NCBI RefSeq assembly: GCF_016545825.1
Contig: NC_052620.1
Span: 9,362,001 to 9,426,000 of the forward strand
From: Eucalyptus grandis
Taxonomy: Eukaryota; Streptophyta; Magnoliopsida; Myrtales; Myrtaceae
Direction of reading: 5' to 3'
DNA length: 64,000 nucleotides
Of the stretch, positions 46,848-58,553 are shown piece by piece. The notes below the pieces were generated by a model, which saw only the letters and a program-made list of their open reading frames with translations, ran no database searches and had not been told where the DNA came from. Position 1 is the stretch's first letter; each line of letters opens with the position of its first letter. The position numbers and the translations under genes are program-made.

Positions 46848-48414
46848 ATTGCAACATAAATTTCAGGTGCACCACCTAAAACCAGGCTAATGGACTAGTA
46901 AGTCTAACTTAGCTCGGGCTCTCCCAAATCTATACCAATTCGTGACTTAGTTTAAGTTCTTAACATGTAATTGATTTTCAATTAGGAGTCACCACTAATC
47001 TATTTTTGGTAGGTCGATTAGAAACCCAAGTAAAATAATTGGAGAATTATTTTATTCCTACGAACCAGAGACTTTGGGTACGGGAACTTGATTACGCTAA
47101 ATTTCTCTAACGCTCTTTCGGTACTTTTTTTTTAAAACATGTTTTGCAGGTAGCTTGAGTTGATTTTAATTTACTTTCCTAACATGTAGTGATCATGCAA
47201 GTGCGCAAACCACCAATTTAACACCCAAGAACGCAAAAAAAAAAAAAAAAATGCAGGACTTACCTCATAGCAACAAAAGCACCTGCATTGTTAGATTAGA
47301 ATTCACATCAACATTCCTAAATATCATTTCTAATTAACACGCAATTTCTTTTTGTTTTCACTTATTTAATAAGAGTCATGCAATGCATGCCACTAATCTA
47401 ACGTGAAATGATATGAAATGGCAATATGACCTAACCATATGACATAAATAAAATGCAGTCTATCTTAAAGAATGAAATTGATTTATTCTAAGGCAATTTT
47501 TTGGTATTTTTCATGAAATTCGAAATTATAAAAATGCGAAAATTATCTACCTAGTTTAAGATATATCTAATTTGTATTGGGAATGAGGTTAAGTCAAATC
47601 CTAATTTAAACTAGAATTTTATCCTAACATAGAAATCCCCGACTAAAAGGCAATCTATCTAAAAAATAATATCTAAACTTATAATAAATTAAAAACTATT
47701 ATCTAGAATGCAGTGACGTGCAAAGAATGCCCTAATTCTAGGTTTTCTTTTTTTTTTAAAATAAAAATTCGAAATAAAAATTGGCAAATAATTAAACATG
47801 CAATTTAAATTAATGACACAAAAATCTAACATCCTAAATTTATGCTTTTGGTATTTTTTTTTTATTTTTAAAAATTCGAAATAGTAAATTTCCTACCCTA
47901 AATATGCAAAAACCCTAAAACAAGAAATAAACCTAATCTAACTCACATTTTTGGATTTTTTTATGAAAGCAAAATCAACTCAAACGACATTATGGCAAAT
48001 CGAGCAAGAAAAGATTGATATCCAAAAAATTGACGAACCATATCTCGTGTATGAGATCGGGTTGGCCAATTTTTAATAAATCACGAATAGAATCTCAAGC
48101 GTGAAATCAGATTGGCAATTTTTCAAGCGATTGCGAGTCGAATTTCGGGCACGAAAATCTCAATATTCTCTTTTTGTATTTTTTCAAATATTTCATCTGA
48201 AACCTTCCTTTCCGCCCAAAATATGTCCCCGATGTACATTACCTGAATATGTAAAAATCTTAGCTGAATATGTGAAAAATCTCGCATCGTATCAACGCTC
48301 ACCGTCAATTCAATAAAATAAAATAAATGCTCCTAAACTGTATGTTATGCAATTTTATTTTATTTTTTTGGTAAAAATTAACCCATTTATTATGTAAAAA
48401 TTTGGGTGTCAACA
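46848..48414 (-). mobile_element. 1.57-kb Tat/Ogre-like solo LTR
   Basis: On the minus strand it starts TGTTGACACCC (48,414) and ends TTGCAATA, a decayed form of CGCGACA. The target duplication is TAGAT (46,843-46,847) and TAGAC (48,415-48,419). It shares with 50,814-53,751 the CTACGAACCAGAGACTTTGG and GGTAGGTCGATTAGAAACCC stretches. Excising it rejoins copia FS(W)TSKKQ. No internal region remains. Confidence 0.85.
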
Positions 48415-48766
48415 TAGACATCCAAAAAGCAATACTTAGTAGCGCAGTCTAGTGTGGAAGTAATCACCAAGCTTTATGGCTTCGAAGAATTCTAGAAGAC
48501 GTCAAAAAAGCACAAACATAACTAAATTCGATGTTATGTGGGAAGTTCAAGATCGCTACTCTAAAAATTCAGTCTTTCACAAAAGAACTAAACATATCTC
48601 TATCAAATATCACTGCATACAAGAAGTACGAAAATCAAGTCATGAACATATTTAGTACAAACCTTACCCAAAAAAAAAAACATATTTAGTAAAATGCTGC
48701 CACAAGCCAAGTTCAAGACATTGAGACGTATGGTCAGAGCATCACAAAAATTGATCAATTGAGGAG
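48415..48766 (+). pseudogene. Ty1/copia RNase H C-terminus and polypurine tract
   Basis: It encodes TSKKQYLVAQSSVEV, a frameshifted SFTKELNISLSNITAYK block, and (after a small insert) KMLPQAKFKTLRRMV, then ATTGAGGAG before the LTR. The 22-bp A-tailed insert at 48,658-48,679 is flanked by an 11-bp duplication. Confidence 0.85.
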
Positions 48767-49196
48767 TGTTAAATACTAGTCCAATTTAGAGTAGTCTAGA
48801 TGTGCATGTGCATCAAGTTTACTTTCATATTTAAGAAATGTCTAGCTGTACGAAGCCGGCAGTAATTTTGGCTAAAGTAGGTGGAATCAAGTCTATAAAC
48901 AGACTTAAGGAAATGACTATTCTTGTGTATGAAAGGATCACGCCTCAACCATCGAGGAATAATGACTATTCTCCTCGTTTTTTCAAGATATAGTAACACT
49001 TAATATTTAATCCGCTTAATACGAGTAAAGTGTCCATCCACATCAATAAGAACTATAAATGGAAACTTAACCGCTCGATGATCGCATCGCATTTTCACTA
49101 ATATGTAATGTAAAGAAATTTTTGGGAGCGAGAATTCCTTTTTATGAACCTGAAATAAATATTCGATAATCCATATCGTTACTTGAAAGCGAGACA
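48767..49196 (+). mobile_element. Copia 3' LTR
   Basis: It starts TGTTAAATACTAGTCC right after the polypurine tract and most likely ends GCGAGACA. The right end is inferred from the CA and from the start of gypsy LTR repeats shortly after. The 5' LTR is not in the window. Confidence 0.6.
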
Positions 49197-49269
49197 ATTG
49201 GATTGCTCATTATGAAAATAACATGTGAGATTTCCAATTATGGGTCTAAATCAATGTCTCAGTACCGCC

Positions 49270-50630
49270 ACATAATGAATATTGGTACATGTTAGAAGAA
49301 AGGCAAATCTAGAATGATCATGCGCAAGAATTTAGTACGCATAAGTACACAAATGCGGTTGGCTTGGTCAATTTAGGGGAGATTATTATGTATTGTTGTC
49401 CCCCCGCATGCCTTGAGCCGAATATAATACGCGTGACCCACGTATAATAACCCACGTATGATGCAGGCCAACCACAAGAAAGGCAAGTCTACAATGAATA
49501 TTGGTACATGTTAGAAGAAAGGCAAGTCTACAATGATCATGCGCAAGAATTTAGTACGCATACGTACACAAATGCGGTTGGCTTGGTCAATTTAGGGGAG
49601 ATTATTATGTATTGTTGTCAATTTAGGGGAGAAAGGCAAGTCTACCATAATGAATATTGGTACATGTTAGAAGAAAGGCAAGTCTACAATGATCATGCGC
49701 AAGAATTTAGTACGCATACGTACACAAATGCGGTTGGCTTGGTCAATTTAGGGGAGATTATTATGTATTGTTGTCAATTTAGGGGAGAAAGGCAAGTCTA
49801 CCATAATGAATATTGGTACATGTTAGAAGAAAGGCAAGTCTACAATGATCATGCGCAAGAATTTAGTACGCATACGTACACAAATGCGGTTGGCTTGGTC
49901 AATTTAGGGGAGATTATTATGTATTGTTGTCCCCCCGCATGCCTTGAGCCGAATATAATACGTGTGACCCACGTATAATAACCCACGTATGATGCAGGCC
50001 AACCACAAGAAAACCTCACCCAATCTTGTGATACACAAATATCTAATACAATTTTCCTTTTCTTGTCCCATCCTTGTTCCTCAAAGTCCACATGCATACA
50101 CACTTGTGACACGATCCAAGGGCAAGCATGATCCAAGACAGTCCAGATGATAGAGCCATGTTCCATACACAAGCTAGCACACGAACTGGCCCTTGAGTGA
50201 TCCACGAGTGATCTGTGATCAACGCAAGAGTTGGCCCATGCACAATATAGGACAAGCCCATGACCGTTCAGCTCCTTATGCCAAGTGATCCTTTGGGGTC
50301 CCCAAGGACTAATCCTGCAGACCCATGGCAAGCATCCATTGGGCTTCCATATGCCCTAGGATCTCTTGAGCTGCATGTAGCCTTGTAATGATTGTACATA
50401 TTTGAATACGACCATCGGATCGAAAGGAGATCAATGGTTAGGATCAAGCCCTCTCATGTATAAATAAGAGACCCTCCCCCTTCAGATGTACACTTTAGTT
50501 CACAAGTGAATATATTCATGCTTCACTCACATACTTGTTCTTGTGAGCTGAGGGTGCGTAAAGATGACTTGGGATTGAATCCTAATGCCGCACGATTATG
50601 TAATCATTCGGAATCAACGGACCCGTGACA
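49270..50630 (+). mobile_element. 5' LTR of a Ty3/gypsy element
   Basis: It ends ACCCGTGACA at 50,630, two bases before a tRNA-Met primer site. A TATA box TATAAATA (50,459-50,466) with TSS-proximal sequence and an R/U5-like tail lie before the end. The left end is uncertain (somewhere in 49,200-49,280). It contains a tandem array (49,277-49,930). Confidence 0.7.
49277..49930. repeat. 156-bp tandem repeat array in gypsy LTR, multiple of three
   Basis: A 124-bp core (GAATATTGGTACATGTTAGA to TATTATGTATTGTTGT) occurs at 49,277, 49,496, 49,652 and 49,808. Copies 2-4 are spaced exactly 156 bp and are virtually identical, so an open frame of 157 codons (49,508-49,978) repeats a 52-residue unit three times. 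A longer 531-bp higher-order repeat (49,277 and 49,808) includes the CCCCGCATGCCTTGAGCCG segment. Confidence 0.95.
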
Positions 50631-50632
50631 AG

Positions 50633-50645
50633 TGGTATCAAAGCC
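50633..50645 (+). promoter_or_regulatory. Primer-binding site (tRNA-Met type) of the gypsy element
   Basis: TGGTATCAAAGCC, two bases after the LTR end, matches the initiator tRNA-Met primer site used by many plant gypsy and copia elements. Confidence 0.85.
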
Positions 50646-50813
50646 TTTATTTCATGCACAATAGCTAATGCTCATTCTGATGTTGCGATCACTCATGGTG
50701 ACGACTGTGACGATTGTGAACAAATCACTCGAGAAGACCACCTAGTCAAAGAAAAAACTATGTTGTCTCAAGCTCAAGGGATCCAAAGGATGACTTGGAG
50801 AATCGAATGATGA
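50646..50813 (+). pseudogene. Ty3/gypsy gag, N-terminal part
   Basis: Frames encode a leader and the first part of a helical region (DDLENR). The frame is split at 50,814 by a solo LTR and continues at 53,752. The flanking 5 bases GATGA and GATGG mark the insertion. Confidence 0.75.
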
Positions 50814-53751
50814 TGTCGCGATCAAATTTACAAGCGTGAACCACCTAAGGTTTGACTAATGGATTGCTAAGCCTAGACCTAACTCGAGCTCTCCCAAGCC
50901 CATACCAATTCGCGATTTAGGTTTAAATTCTTAACATGCAAATAGATTTTATCTAGGAGTCGCCACTAATCTATTTTTTTGGTAGGTCGATTAGAAACCC
51001 AAGTAAAGTAACGGGAGTTTTACTTTACTCCTACGAACCAGAGACTATGGGTACGGGGACTTAGTTAAACTAGATTTCTCTAATGTCCTTTCGATACCAT
51101 TCTTTTATTTTCAAAAATGTTTTTTGCAGGCAGCTTAAATTGATTTTAAATTTATTTCCCTAATATGTGAAGTGATCATGCGGGTACGCAATCCACCAAT
51201 TTAACACCCAAATAAACAATAAATAAATTGCAAAAACTTACCTCAAAGCAACGAAAGCATCTGTAATGTTAAATTAAAATCCACATCAACAACCCTAGAT
51301 ATGGTTTCTAATTAATACGCAATTTTTTTTTCACTTAATTAATGAAAATCATGCAATATGCAATGCAATATTAACTAAATGACCTAATTCTAATGACATG
51401 TAATTTCTAATTAATTGGGCCTAGCAAAAATACTAATTGACATGCATCTCAATGAATCTAACCCTAATGACGTGCATATGATATTTTTTCTTTTTCCTAA
51501 AAGTATGCATTTTATCCTAAATAATAAAACTAATTTAACCTATGACATTTTTTTGTATTTTTCCTGAAATTCGAAATTTGGTGAAATGTGAAAATTACCT
51601 AACTAGATTAAGATCCTACTTAATTTATATTAGGAATTAGGTTGAGCCAAATCCTAATTTAAACTAAAATATTATCTTAACCTAAATAATTCTAAAATGC
51701 AATATATCTTAAAAAAACCTAAACTTATAATAAATTAAGAAAAAAATTATCTAAAATTAAACTAAGTGCAATTTTTATCCTAATATGCAATGATGTGAAA
51801 AATATACCCTAACTCTACATGACATATGCATGATGATTTTTTTTTTTTGTTGTTTTTCCTTTTTTTTTCTTTTTTTTTAATTTCGAAATTAATAATTGCC
51901 AAATAATTAAACATGCAATTTAAACTAGTGAAACAGAAATCTAACATCCTAAATTTATGTTTTTGGTATTTTTATTTAAGAAACTCGAAATAAATAAATT
52001 TCCTATTCTAGACATGCAAAATAACCTAAAACAAGTAATATCCTAACATGCATCTATTCGACACAAATATTTTTCTTTTACGGAAGCAAACAAATAAGGC
52101 ATCAAGAACAACACGGCACCAAATCAAGCAAGACATCATCCACGTCCATTTAATTTTGGGAAATAAATTGACGAATCGCATCTCACGCATGAGATCGGAT
52201 TGGCCAATTTTTAAATAAAATCACGAATCGTATCTCGAGCGTGAGATCGGATTTGTGATTTTTCCGTACGATTGTGGGTTGTATTTCGAGCGTGAAATCG
52301 GACCGTTAATCATATGTACATTACGAAATTATGAAGATTTCCCAATTTAAAAGGCTAATCGATATTTTGTGGATATGATGGTATCATTCAAATATTCAAA
52401 CAAGATAATCCCACAAATTAGGCAATAAGGATATATGAAAATTGAATTAAAAGAGATTCTTACCTAATATTTGGCGTCATGTGAACCACGTTGTCAAGTT
52501 TGGTTGAATGACGGACGGCAGGATGACTCACGAGCGGCAGTTCAAGATGACGTGCTGCTCAAAGATGGTGCCTCGCTCAGTAAGCAACAGCAAATTTCGA
52601 GTGGTGACTGATGCTTCGCTGATCCGGCTTAGCAAAGTCAACGAGGATGACCAGCACAGCAGGGGGCAGCCACAAGAAGACTAGAACAGCGAAAGGGAGA
52701 GTTGCTGCAAAACAGAAACACAATAAGATTGCCGACTCGATGAGGCAACGATCTCCTCGCAAAGGGGTAGCTCCAGGCAGCGTTCGTCAGTGGAGGATCA
52801 GCAACTACAAGGAACGGTACTGCAGTGACATCATCGATGAAGGGGCTGCGATGGCGTCGTCAAGCGGTCGAGTAATAGCTCCAACAGGATGGCAGCTCGT
52901 TGACAATGTATCGCGGACGATGAAAGCACCGTGGTAGAAACGTCGGCGTGAGTCTTGGCCAAGAATTGACCAAGAAGACTCACGCTCTTTCCTCTCTCAC
53001 GTGTCTCTCTCTCTCTCTCGTATCAACAATGCCCCCCGAAAAAAGTTTTTGTTCAATTATGTGGCCTTCCCTTTTATACTGCCTACCTTGTATTGCGAAA
53101 GAGGAAATTTGTATAAGAAAAAGAATCGTTGAAATTCACATTTCCTCCATTACCTCTTGCATGCGTATCCTGTGTTTCCTTCACTATTTTTCCTTGCGTT
53201 GCCGAATTGGAAATACCAATCGAGTGGGCGATATTTTGTCATCACCTTGCTTCTCCTTCACATTCTACCGGCACGAATTTATCTTGAATTGTGGGAAGCA
53301 TAATTTGTTATTATCTTATTTCACGATTCCCACACCTCTTGCACTTTGCCGAATTATTCAATTGCCCTCTTTGCTTCAAATCTATTCAAGACAAACCAAA
53401 TATACTGCTATAGATATGTGTGAAGAGAATATACATTTAGTATCTCCAAATTTAATTTTTCTTCGTTATCTTCCTCAGCAGAAACATTGGTCAGCCCTTT
53501 GGATTTTTTTGATGCCCAAGCCAATTTTTAAAAGTTCATACGTGAGTGGGCTCCTTGTCCGCAATATTGAATGTCTACTTCCGAATTTCGCACGAGACCC
53601 ATTCAATGCAACTTTACATGGACTCATTGTTATGATAATGCTCCTAACATCCATGCAATTAACTTATATTTTTGCTTAGGGGTCACAGTTGATCCCTAAT
53701 TTTTTAATGTGATCAATGATAAAATGGGTTGCCAAAATTTAGGTGTCGACT
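50814..53751 (-). mobile_element. 2.9-kb Tat/Ogre-like solo LTR inserted in gag
   Basis: The lower end TGTCGCGATC and upper end GGTGTCGACT are the two ends of the LTR family seen at 46,848-48,414 and 54,364-56,582. The target duplication is GATGA (50,809-50,813) and GATGG (53,752-53,756). It carries the family's characteristic GGTAGGTCGATTAGAAACCC and CGAACCAGAGACTATGG. A pyrimidine tract lies near 53,005-53,020. Long open frames inside it (for example 52,948-53,679) show no known domain. Confidence 0.88.
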
Positions 53752-54363
53752 GATGGTCCTAGAGAGATAGTCACAGACATCCAAGCGATGGTGGACGAAC
53801 TGAACCAGATCATCAAAGGACCAGAAGCTGGTATGGAGGAGTTCTTGCCTGAAATGCAAGAACTCAAGGCCGGCATGGGAGACCTCCGTGTCAAGGTGTT
53901 CGGGTCCCTCACTCACTAGCTACAGTAGCAAGATGAGACCTGGGAGGCAGTGATGGTAGCCATGCACGCAAAGATTGCCAAGCTAAAAGGCAAGCTCGCC
54001 AAGGTTGAGGCGGCACATGTGAACGAGGTGGTCACCATGCAGGCAAACCCACGTACCAAAGCCCCTAAGCCAAGGGAGTTTAAGGGCTCACAGGTGGCCA
54101 AAGACATGGATAATTTCCTGTGGTACATGAAACGATACTTCCAGGTCATGGGAATCAATGACAACGCATCTCAAGTAAATACCGCATCAATGTATTTAGT
54201 TGATAATGTGCTGCTGTGGTGGCATCATTGATCGGATGATAGGTGTGGTGACCCTATCACAACATGGGCTCGGTTCGTCAAAGAGTTTCGATGGAACTAC
54301 TATCCTGCATACGTGGAAGAGGAAGCTCGCAATGAACTCAAGCACCTAGAGCAAAAGGACGGA
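53752..54363 (+). pseudogene. Ty3/gypsy gag, central part
   Basis: Frames encode IVTDIQAMVDELNQIIK, EEFLPEMQELKAGMGDLRV, MHAKIAKLKGKLAKVEA (coiled coil), then the capsid-like PKPREFKGSQVAKDMDNFLW, YFQVMG and TASMYLVDNVLLWWHH, a stop, and ITTWARFVKEFRWNYYP. This is the retrotransposon gag domain of chromovirus-like elements. It has at least three stops and is cut off at 54,364 by the Tat/Ogre-like LTR. Confidence 0.9.
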
Positions 54364-54763
54364 TGTTGACACCTCAATTTTAATCAGGTCAATTTTATTA
54401 ATCAAGTTTTTAATTCATTTCGGATAAGTATTCAATAAAAAAAATAAAAACAAGAAAAGCAAAAAGCAAAAAAGCAGCCAGCCCCTTTTTCTTTCTCCCT
54501 TCGCACGACCTGCCCCCCTCTTCTTCTTCCTGTCTTCTTCTTCTTCATTCGCCTTTGCATCTCACGCGCGGTGGCCGGCGACGCGCTCAAGGGCAGCCTA
54601 CGGCAGAGAGGCACGGAGGTAGGCCGCCGAAGGAGAGGACAATGCGCATGCGCCTTCAATGCGCGCCTTTAATGCTGAGATGAGACGCCGGTTGGGCCGC
54701 GAGAGTCCGGTCTGCTAGCCAAAGACCGGCGGCCGAGCTCCTCCGTCGACCGGACCCCCTCGC

Positions 54764-54773
54764 CTATAAATAA
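54764..54773 (+). promoter_or_regulatory. LTR promoter TATA box
   Basis: CTATAAATAA about 400 bp into the LTR. Transcription would start about 30 bp downstream, placing the stem-loop array at the very 5' end of the element's RNA. Confidence 0.65.
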
Positions 54774-54816
54774 CGGAGCACCTCCGTCGACACCAACACA
54801 GCGAACTCCGAGATCT

Positions 54817-55068
54817 TCCCTTTGAGAGACTTCAAGGGGGAAATCAAAGAGCAAGCCAAGAGGCCAGCAAGCTCAGAGAGGTTCCCGAGAGACTTCGGGG
54901 AGCTCAAAGAGCGAGCAAGGCGGAAATCGGGTCGTGAGCTCAAACCGACCTCCCTCCGAGAGACTTCGGGAGGCCGGCGGCGAACGAGCCCGAGAAGGAG
55001 AGCACGGCGAAGTGAGGGACCTCCGGTAGCAAGCTTCAAGACCTTTCCCGAGAGACTTCGGGGGAAGG
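54817..55068 (+). repeat. Four related stem-loops with a constant GAGACT loop
   Basis: 54,817-54,838, 54,882-54,901, 54,953-54,973 and 55,042-55,068 each centre on GA-GAGACT-TC. Their stems differ but still pair: CCCTTTGA/TCAAGGG, TCCCGA/TCGGGGA, CCTCCGA/TCGGGAGG and CCTTTCCCGA/TCGGGGGAAGG. The spacers share TCAAAGAGC(A/G)AGC. Confidence 0.75.
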
Positions 55069-56585
55069 TTTGAAGGCAAGCCACGGAGATCTCGGATCTG
55101 GCGGAGAGGGAGAGATCCGGTCGAGCCGGAGGGTTTGGTTCCGAGGGAGTCCCAGATCCGGGAGGATAAGAAGTCGGAGAAGAGGAAGGATCGCCCTGGA
55201 CGCCGGATCCGGGAAGCCGGAAGCTCTCGGCCACTTGTGACCGCTGCTCGTTGCTGCTTTCCCCGCCCCGATGCCGTGCCATGACCGACCCGCCAACGCC
55301 ACACGGATCGAGAGTTGAGGGACCGCCGTCGCTCGCCCCGTCGGCGTCACCATCACCGTTCGCCACCACTAGGTATCCGCCGCCTCTGGTCGCGTCGTCA
55401 CCGCCGCGTCTCCCCCCCTTTCGAACTATGCCGCCACTGAAATCCTCATCGCAAACCCGTTGTCGCTCGCCCTCGCTGTCCTCATAAGCGGATCGTCGTA
55501 GTCGTCTCCACCGTCGCCACCGCTCGTCTCCCCGTCGTCGATCTAGTTGAGTGGCCGGCTGCCGGCTGCGACGTCGCCGTCGTCGGACGCCGGGCTGCTG
55601 TCCGTCCCCCTTCGTTCCTCGGCGCCGCGAATCGTCGGATCTCGTGAACTCCAGAAATCCGGGTCGGCGAAGGGAAGGTGGGTCGAAGTCGGGCGGATCC
55701 GGGGCTGGCGTTCGGGTAGGGTTCCGCGAACCGGTCGCGGTTGTGAACCGGGTCGAGAGTGGGTCGGGCATGGGTTTGAACCAGGTAGGGTTCCGCTGGG
55801 CGGGTTGTGCGCGAGGGCCGGGTAGTCTTTGGGCTGAGTTTCTTTTAAAGGGTCAAAGTGGGTTTGGGCTTTTAGGTTTTACACTTAAAAGAAAAAAGAC
55901 AAGAAAAATCCGAGTCGGGCCCGCAACGCGGCCCGTCTCGCGTTGTCGCGGCGCGGGTCGGACTCCAACCCGTGGATCCGACCAGGATCGGTTTTATTTT
56001 ATTATTTTAATATAAAATAATATTTTTTTTTAAAAAAATAATAAATAATTTATTTTCTAAAAAAATAAAAATAATAATAAAAATGTCCATATTTTCCCAA
56101 AAAGTCAAAAAAAGTCAGAAAAGCCAAAAAAGGATTTATATTTTCAGAAAAAGATCCAAAAATAAAAAAAAAATGCTTTTATGTCCAAAAAAAAAATAGA
56201 AAAGACTAAAAATGTTTTCCTTCCAAAATGCATGGAAAATCCCTCAAAAATCCAAAAGCCTTAGGTTTAAACAAGATTAGGTACCGAAAGGGCATTAGTG
56301 ATTAACTAGTGTAATCAAGTCCCCGATCCTAATTTCTCTCCGGTTACGCAGAGCGAGTATTTCTCCCGATATTTCGCTTGGGTTTCTAATCAACCCACCC
56401 CAAAGGCGATTAGTGGCGACTCCGTTTTAAAATTGACTTACGGGTTAAAAACCTGGACTATTAAGTCGTGAATTGGTGGACTTGGGAGAGTCGGGGCATA
56501 ACAAATTTCAGCCGAGCCATTAGCCTCCTTAGGCGCTCGTACCCGTGCGGGCGCCGAAAAAAAAAAAAAAGAGGTCGCGACAGCC

Positions 56586-56603
56586 TGGCGACTCGCCGGG
56601 GAC
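56586..56603 (+). promoter_or_regulatory. Primer-binding site of the Tat/Ogre-like element
   Basis: TGGCGACTCGCCGGGGAC three bases after the LTR end resembles the tRNA-Arg-type primer site known from Tat/Ogre elements (usually TGGCGACTC-GC-GGGGAC). Confidence 0.85.
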
Positions 56604-57105
56604 TTTGAGGACTTAGGCCATTTTATCTTGTTTAAACCCTTTATTGACTTGTTTTTTCTTTTGTGCGGGGTAGTAGTTTAAAGTTTTTTATTTTGTTAAA
56701 ATAAAATGTTTTGTGATTATAAACTGCATTGTGCATGCTTTCTTTGCTTTTAAACACTACACATGGCACACACAACCCACCGCCGGACTGGGCCGCCATA
56801 GGATTTCTAGGATGGTGTTAAGAAAGATACGACCTCGAACGCGAGACTGCGATGTAGAGGTCGCCTTTCTTTTCCCGAATTTCTTAGCCGAGGTTAAAGG
56901 GTATGTCGCTAACGCGAGACGCGCGACGGGCGGATATTCTTTTAATCTCACCAATCCTTCTGAGTTAGAAATCGAGCCGCACATCCCATCTGCATGTCTT
57001 TGTGCTTGCCATTTTTCTTTAAAAGCAAGGCGATTTCTTTACTTTTACTCATTTTTTATTTTGGCCCATGGCAATTTAGGATAAGCTTTTTCAAGTCCCG
57101 TTTAT

Positions 57106-58337
57106 ATGCGATGGGGAAAGACGATATCAGTTTATTCCGCTCCCAAGGCGGAGCTCTTCGAGATGGTGGGGTCAATTAGATCGCCTTGCCCAAGAGCGCG
57201 TGAAGGCCAAAGTCGGTCATCTCCTATCGTTGATTCAAATCACTGTTCGTCCCGAAGTCATACAGGCCATGGCACATTTCTGGTGCTTGAAGACGACTAC
57301 TTTTATGTTTGGTGGATTTGAGCTAACCCCAACTCTGGAAGAATACAGCATCATCACTGGAATGCCTCTCGAGAAAAAGCTTGTTAAGCCATCGACAGGC
57401 TTCCTCCCGTGGCAAGGGTTAGCGCGACTTTTAGAACCGAAATCCATGTCATGAGACAAATTCTTGAAGGCAACCATAATACCGCCCACTAGAATTCATG
57501 AATGCCTCGTTTTCAAAATCAGCCTATGACCCAAAAAGCGAGATTTTCCTCCCCGGGCTTTTTTTGGGTTCATCATTTTCCCCATCAAAGAAATGTCATA
57601 AGTCCTAAGATGGCATGGATAGTTGATCAAATCTTGAGGGGGCAAAATTATGTCAATATGATTTAACTGAAACATTATTGTCCTTTAATCGTTTTAAAGA
57701 CAACACGGAGAAAATCATGCGAGCCTCTCCTGAAATTTTACAAGTCTGGTTCTTTTCTCACCTAAGCGAATTCCAAGGCTTCATGCGATCATCCGGAATG
57801 AATGACTTCGAAAATCCATTACAAAAATTTATGGTTTTAGGACCATACATTCCCAATCAAAGCTGTTTAAATTGGATAAATTTCCTAAGAGACCCGGCTC
57901 CTGAGGCATTCCAATGGTGTGCTGGTTGGTTCTATGAAAAGAGAGCTCGCTTTGCTTTCAAGCGCCGCCATCCAATTCCACAGCTCGGCCTCACCGGTGC
58001 TTTTTCCTATTTCCCACAACGGGTGGCACAACAGTATGGAGCCCTTCAGGAGATCCCGCCATCTTTCAAGAAGAGGACCCCTCCACTTCTCTTCACTCAT
58101 CAAAATTTTGAATACATGGTTGACATTTATGAAGAAGCATGGAACAAGTGCCATCGTAAAAGGATCGTGGTACCTGAAGGGCTTGAGGGAGAAGAAAAAT
58201 CCCACCACGCCTCCATGTCCTACATCCACAACCATCGCATCCCGACAAAATGGAAGCCATCAGTCCCTCACTCAATCAGCGAGAGTAGCCAGCACGAGCA
58301 AGCAGAGCTCATGGAGAGGGATTTGGGAATGGACTAG
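57106..58337 (+). pseudogene. ORF1-like (plant mobile domain-like) region of the Tat/Ogre-like element
   Basis: Overlapping frames encode IQAMAHFWCLKTTTFMFGGF, then ELTPTLEEYSIITGMPLE, and, from 57,678, DPAPEAFQWCAGWFYEKRAR and LTGAFSYFPQRVAQQYG. The TPTLEEY and LA-QQYG-P pattern is that of the extra ORF found upstream of gag in Tat/Ogre elements, similar to the plant mobile domain. At least two frame breaks lie between 57,250 and 57,680. The last 220 codons are open and contiguous. Confidence 0.75.
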
Positions 58338-58553
58338 ATGCACACCTCAGAGCTAGTTCAAGGAAGCAGGCGTTCTCGCAAGAACAAGGCTCCCCGTCGC
58401 ATATAAATTGGCAATCATGTGCCCCTTAGTGTAAATAGTGTGAAAGTTCTGTTGTTTAGGGACTCTTGTTTAATATCTAGTATTTCATCCTGTCTTTTCA
58501 ATTTCAAGTTCTAGATACTAGGAGTTAGCAGTCTATAAATCCTCTTTTGATAA

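Larger units (their letters stand above)
54364..56582 (+). mobile_element. 5' LTR of a Tat/Ogre-like gypsy element
   Basis: It starts TGTTGACACC, ends AGGTCGCGACA, and is 2,219 bp long. A TATA box CTATAAATAA (54,764-54,773) marks the U3/R border. The R/U5 part has four related stem-loops (54,817-55,068), a GC-rich middle (55,250-55,960), an AT-rich part (56,000-56,240) and the family-typical CTTGGGTTTCTAATCAACCC and A-run before the end. The left 5 bases are ACGGA. The 3' LTR is beyond the window. Confidence 0.9.

Noticed and set aside
49277..49930. Regularly spaced direct repeats that could suggest a CRISPR array
   Set aside because: The context is a plant LTR. The repeat cores are 124 bp and the spacers are themselves repeated, so it is a tandem duplication.
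52948..53679. 243-codon open frame on the plus strand
   Set aside because: It lies antisense inside a solo LTR with a proven target duplication. No domain, no start context and no conservation in the sister LTR at 46,848 could be seen.
54764..55771. 335-codon open frame on the minus strand
   Set aside because: It is antisense to the GC-rich U3/R/U5 of the Tat/Ogre-like LTR and its composition is R/S/G/P-rich without any domain. GC-rich DNA has few stop codons, so this is a composition artefact.
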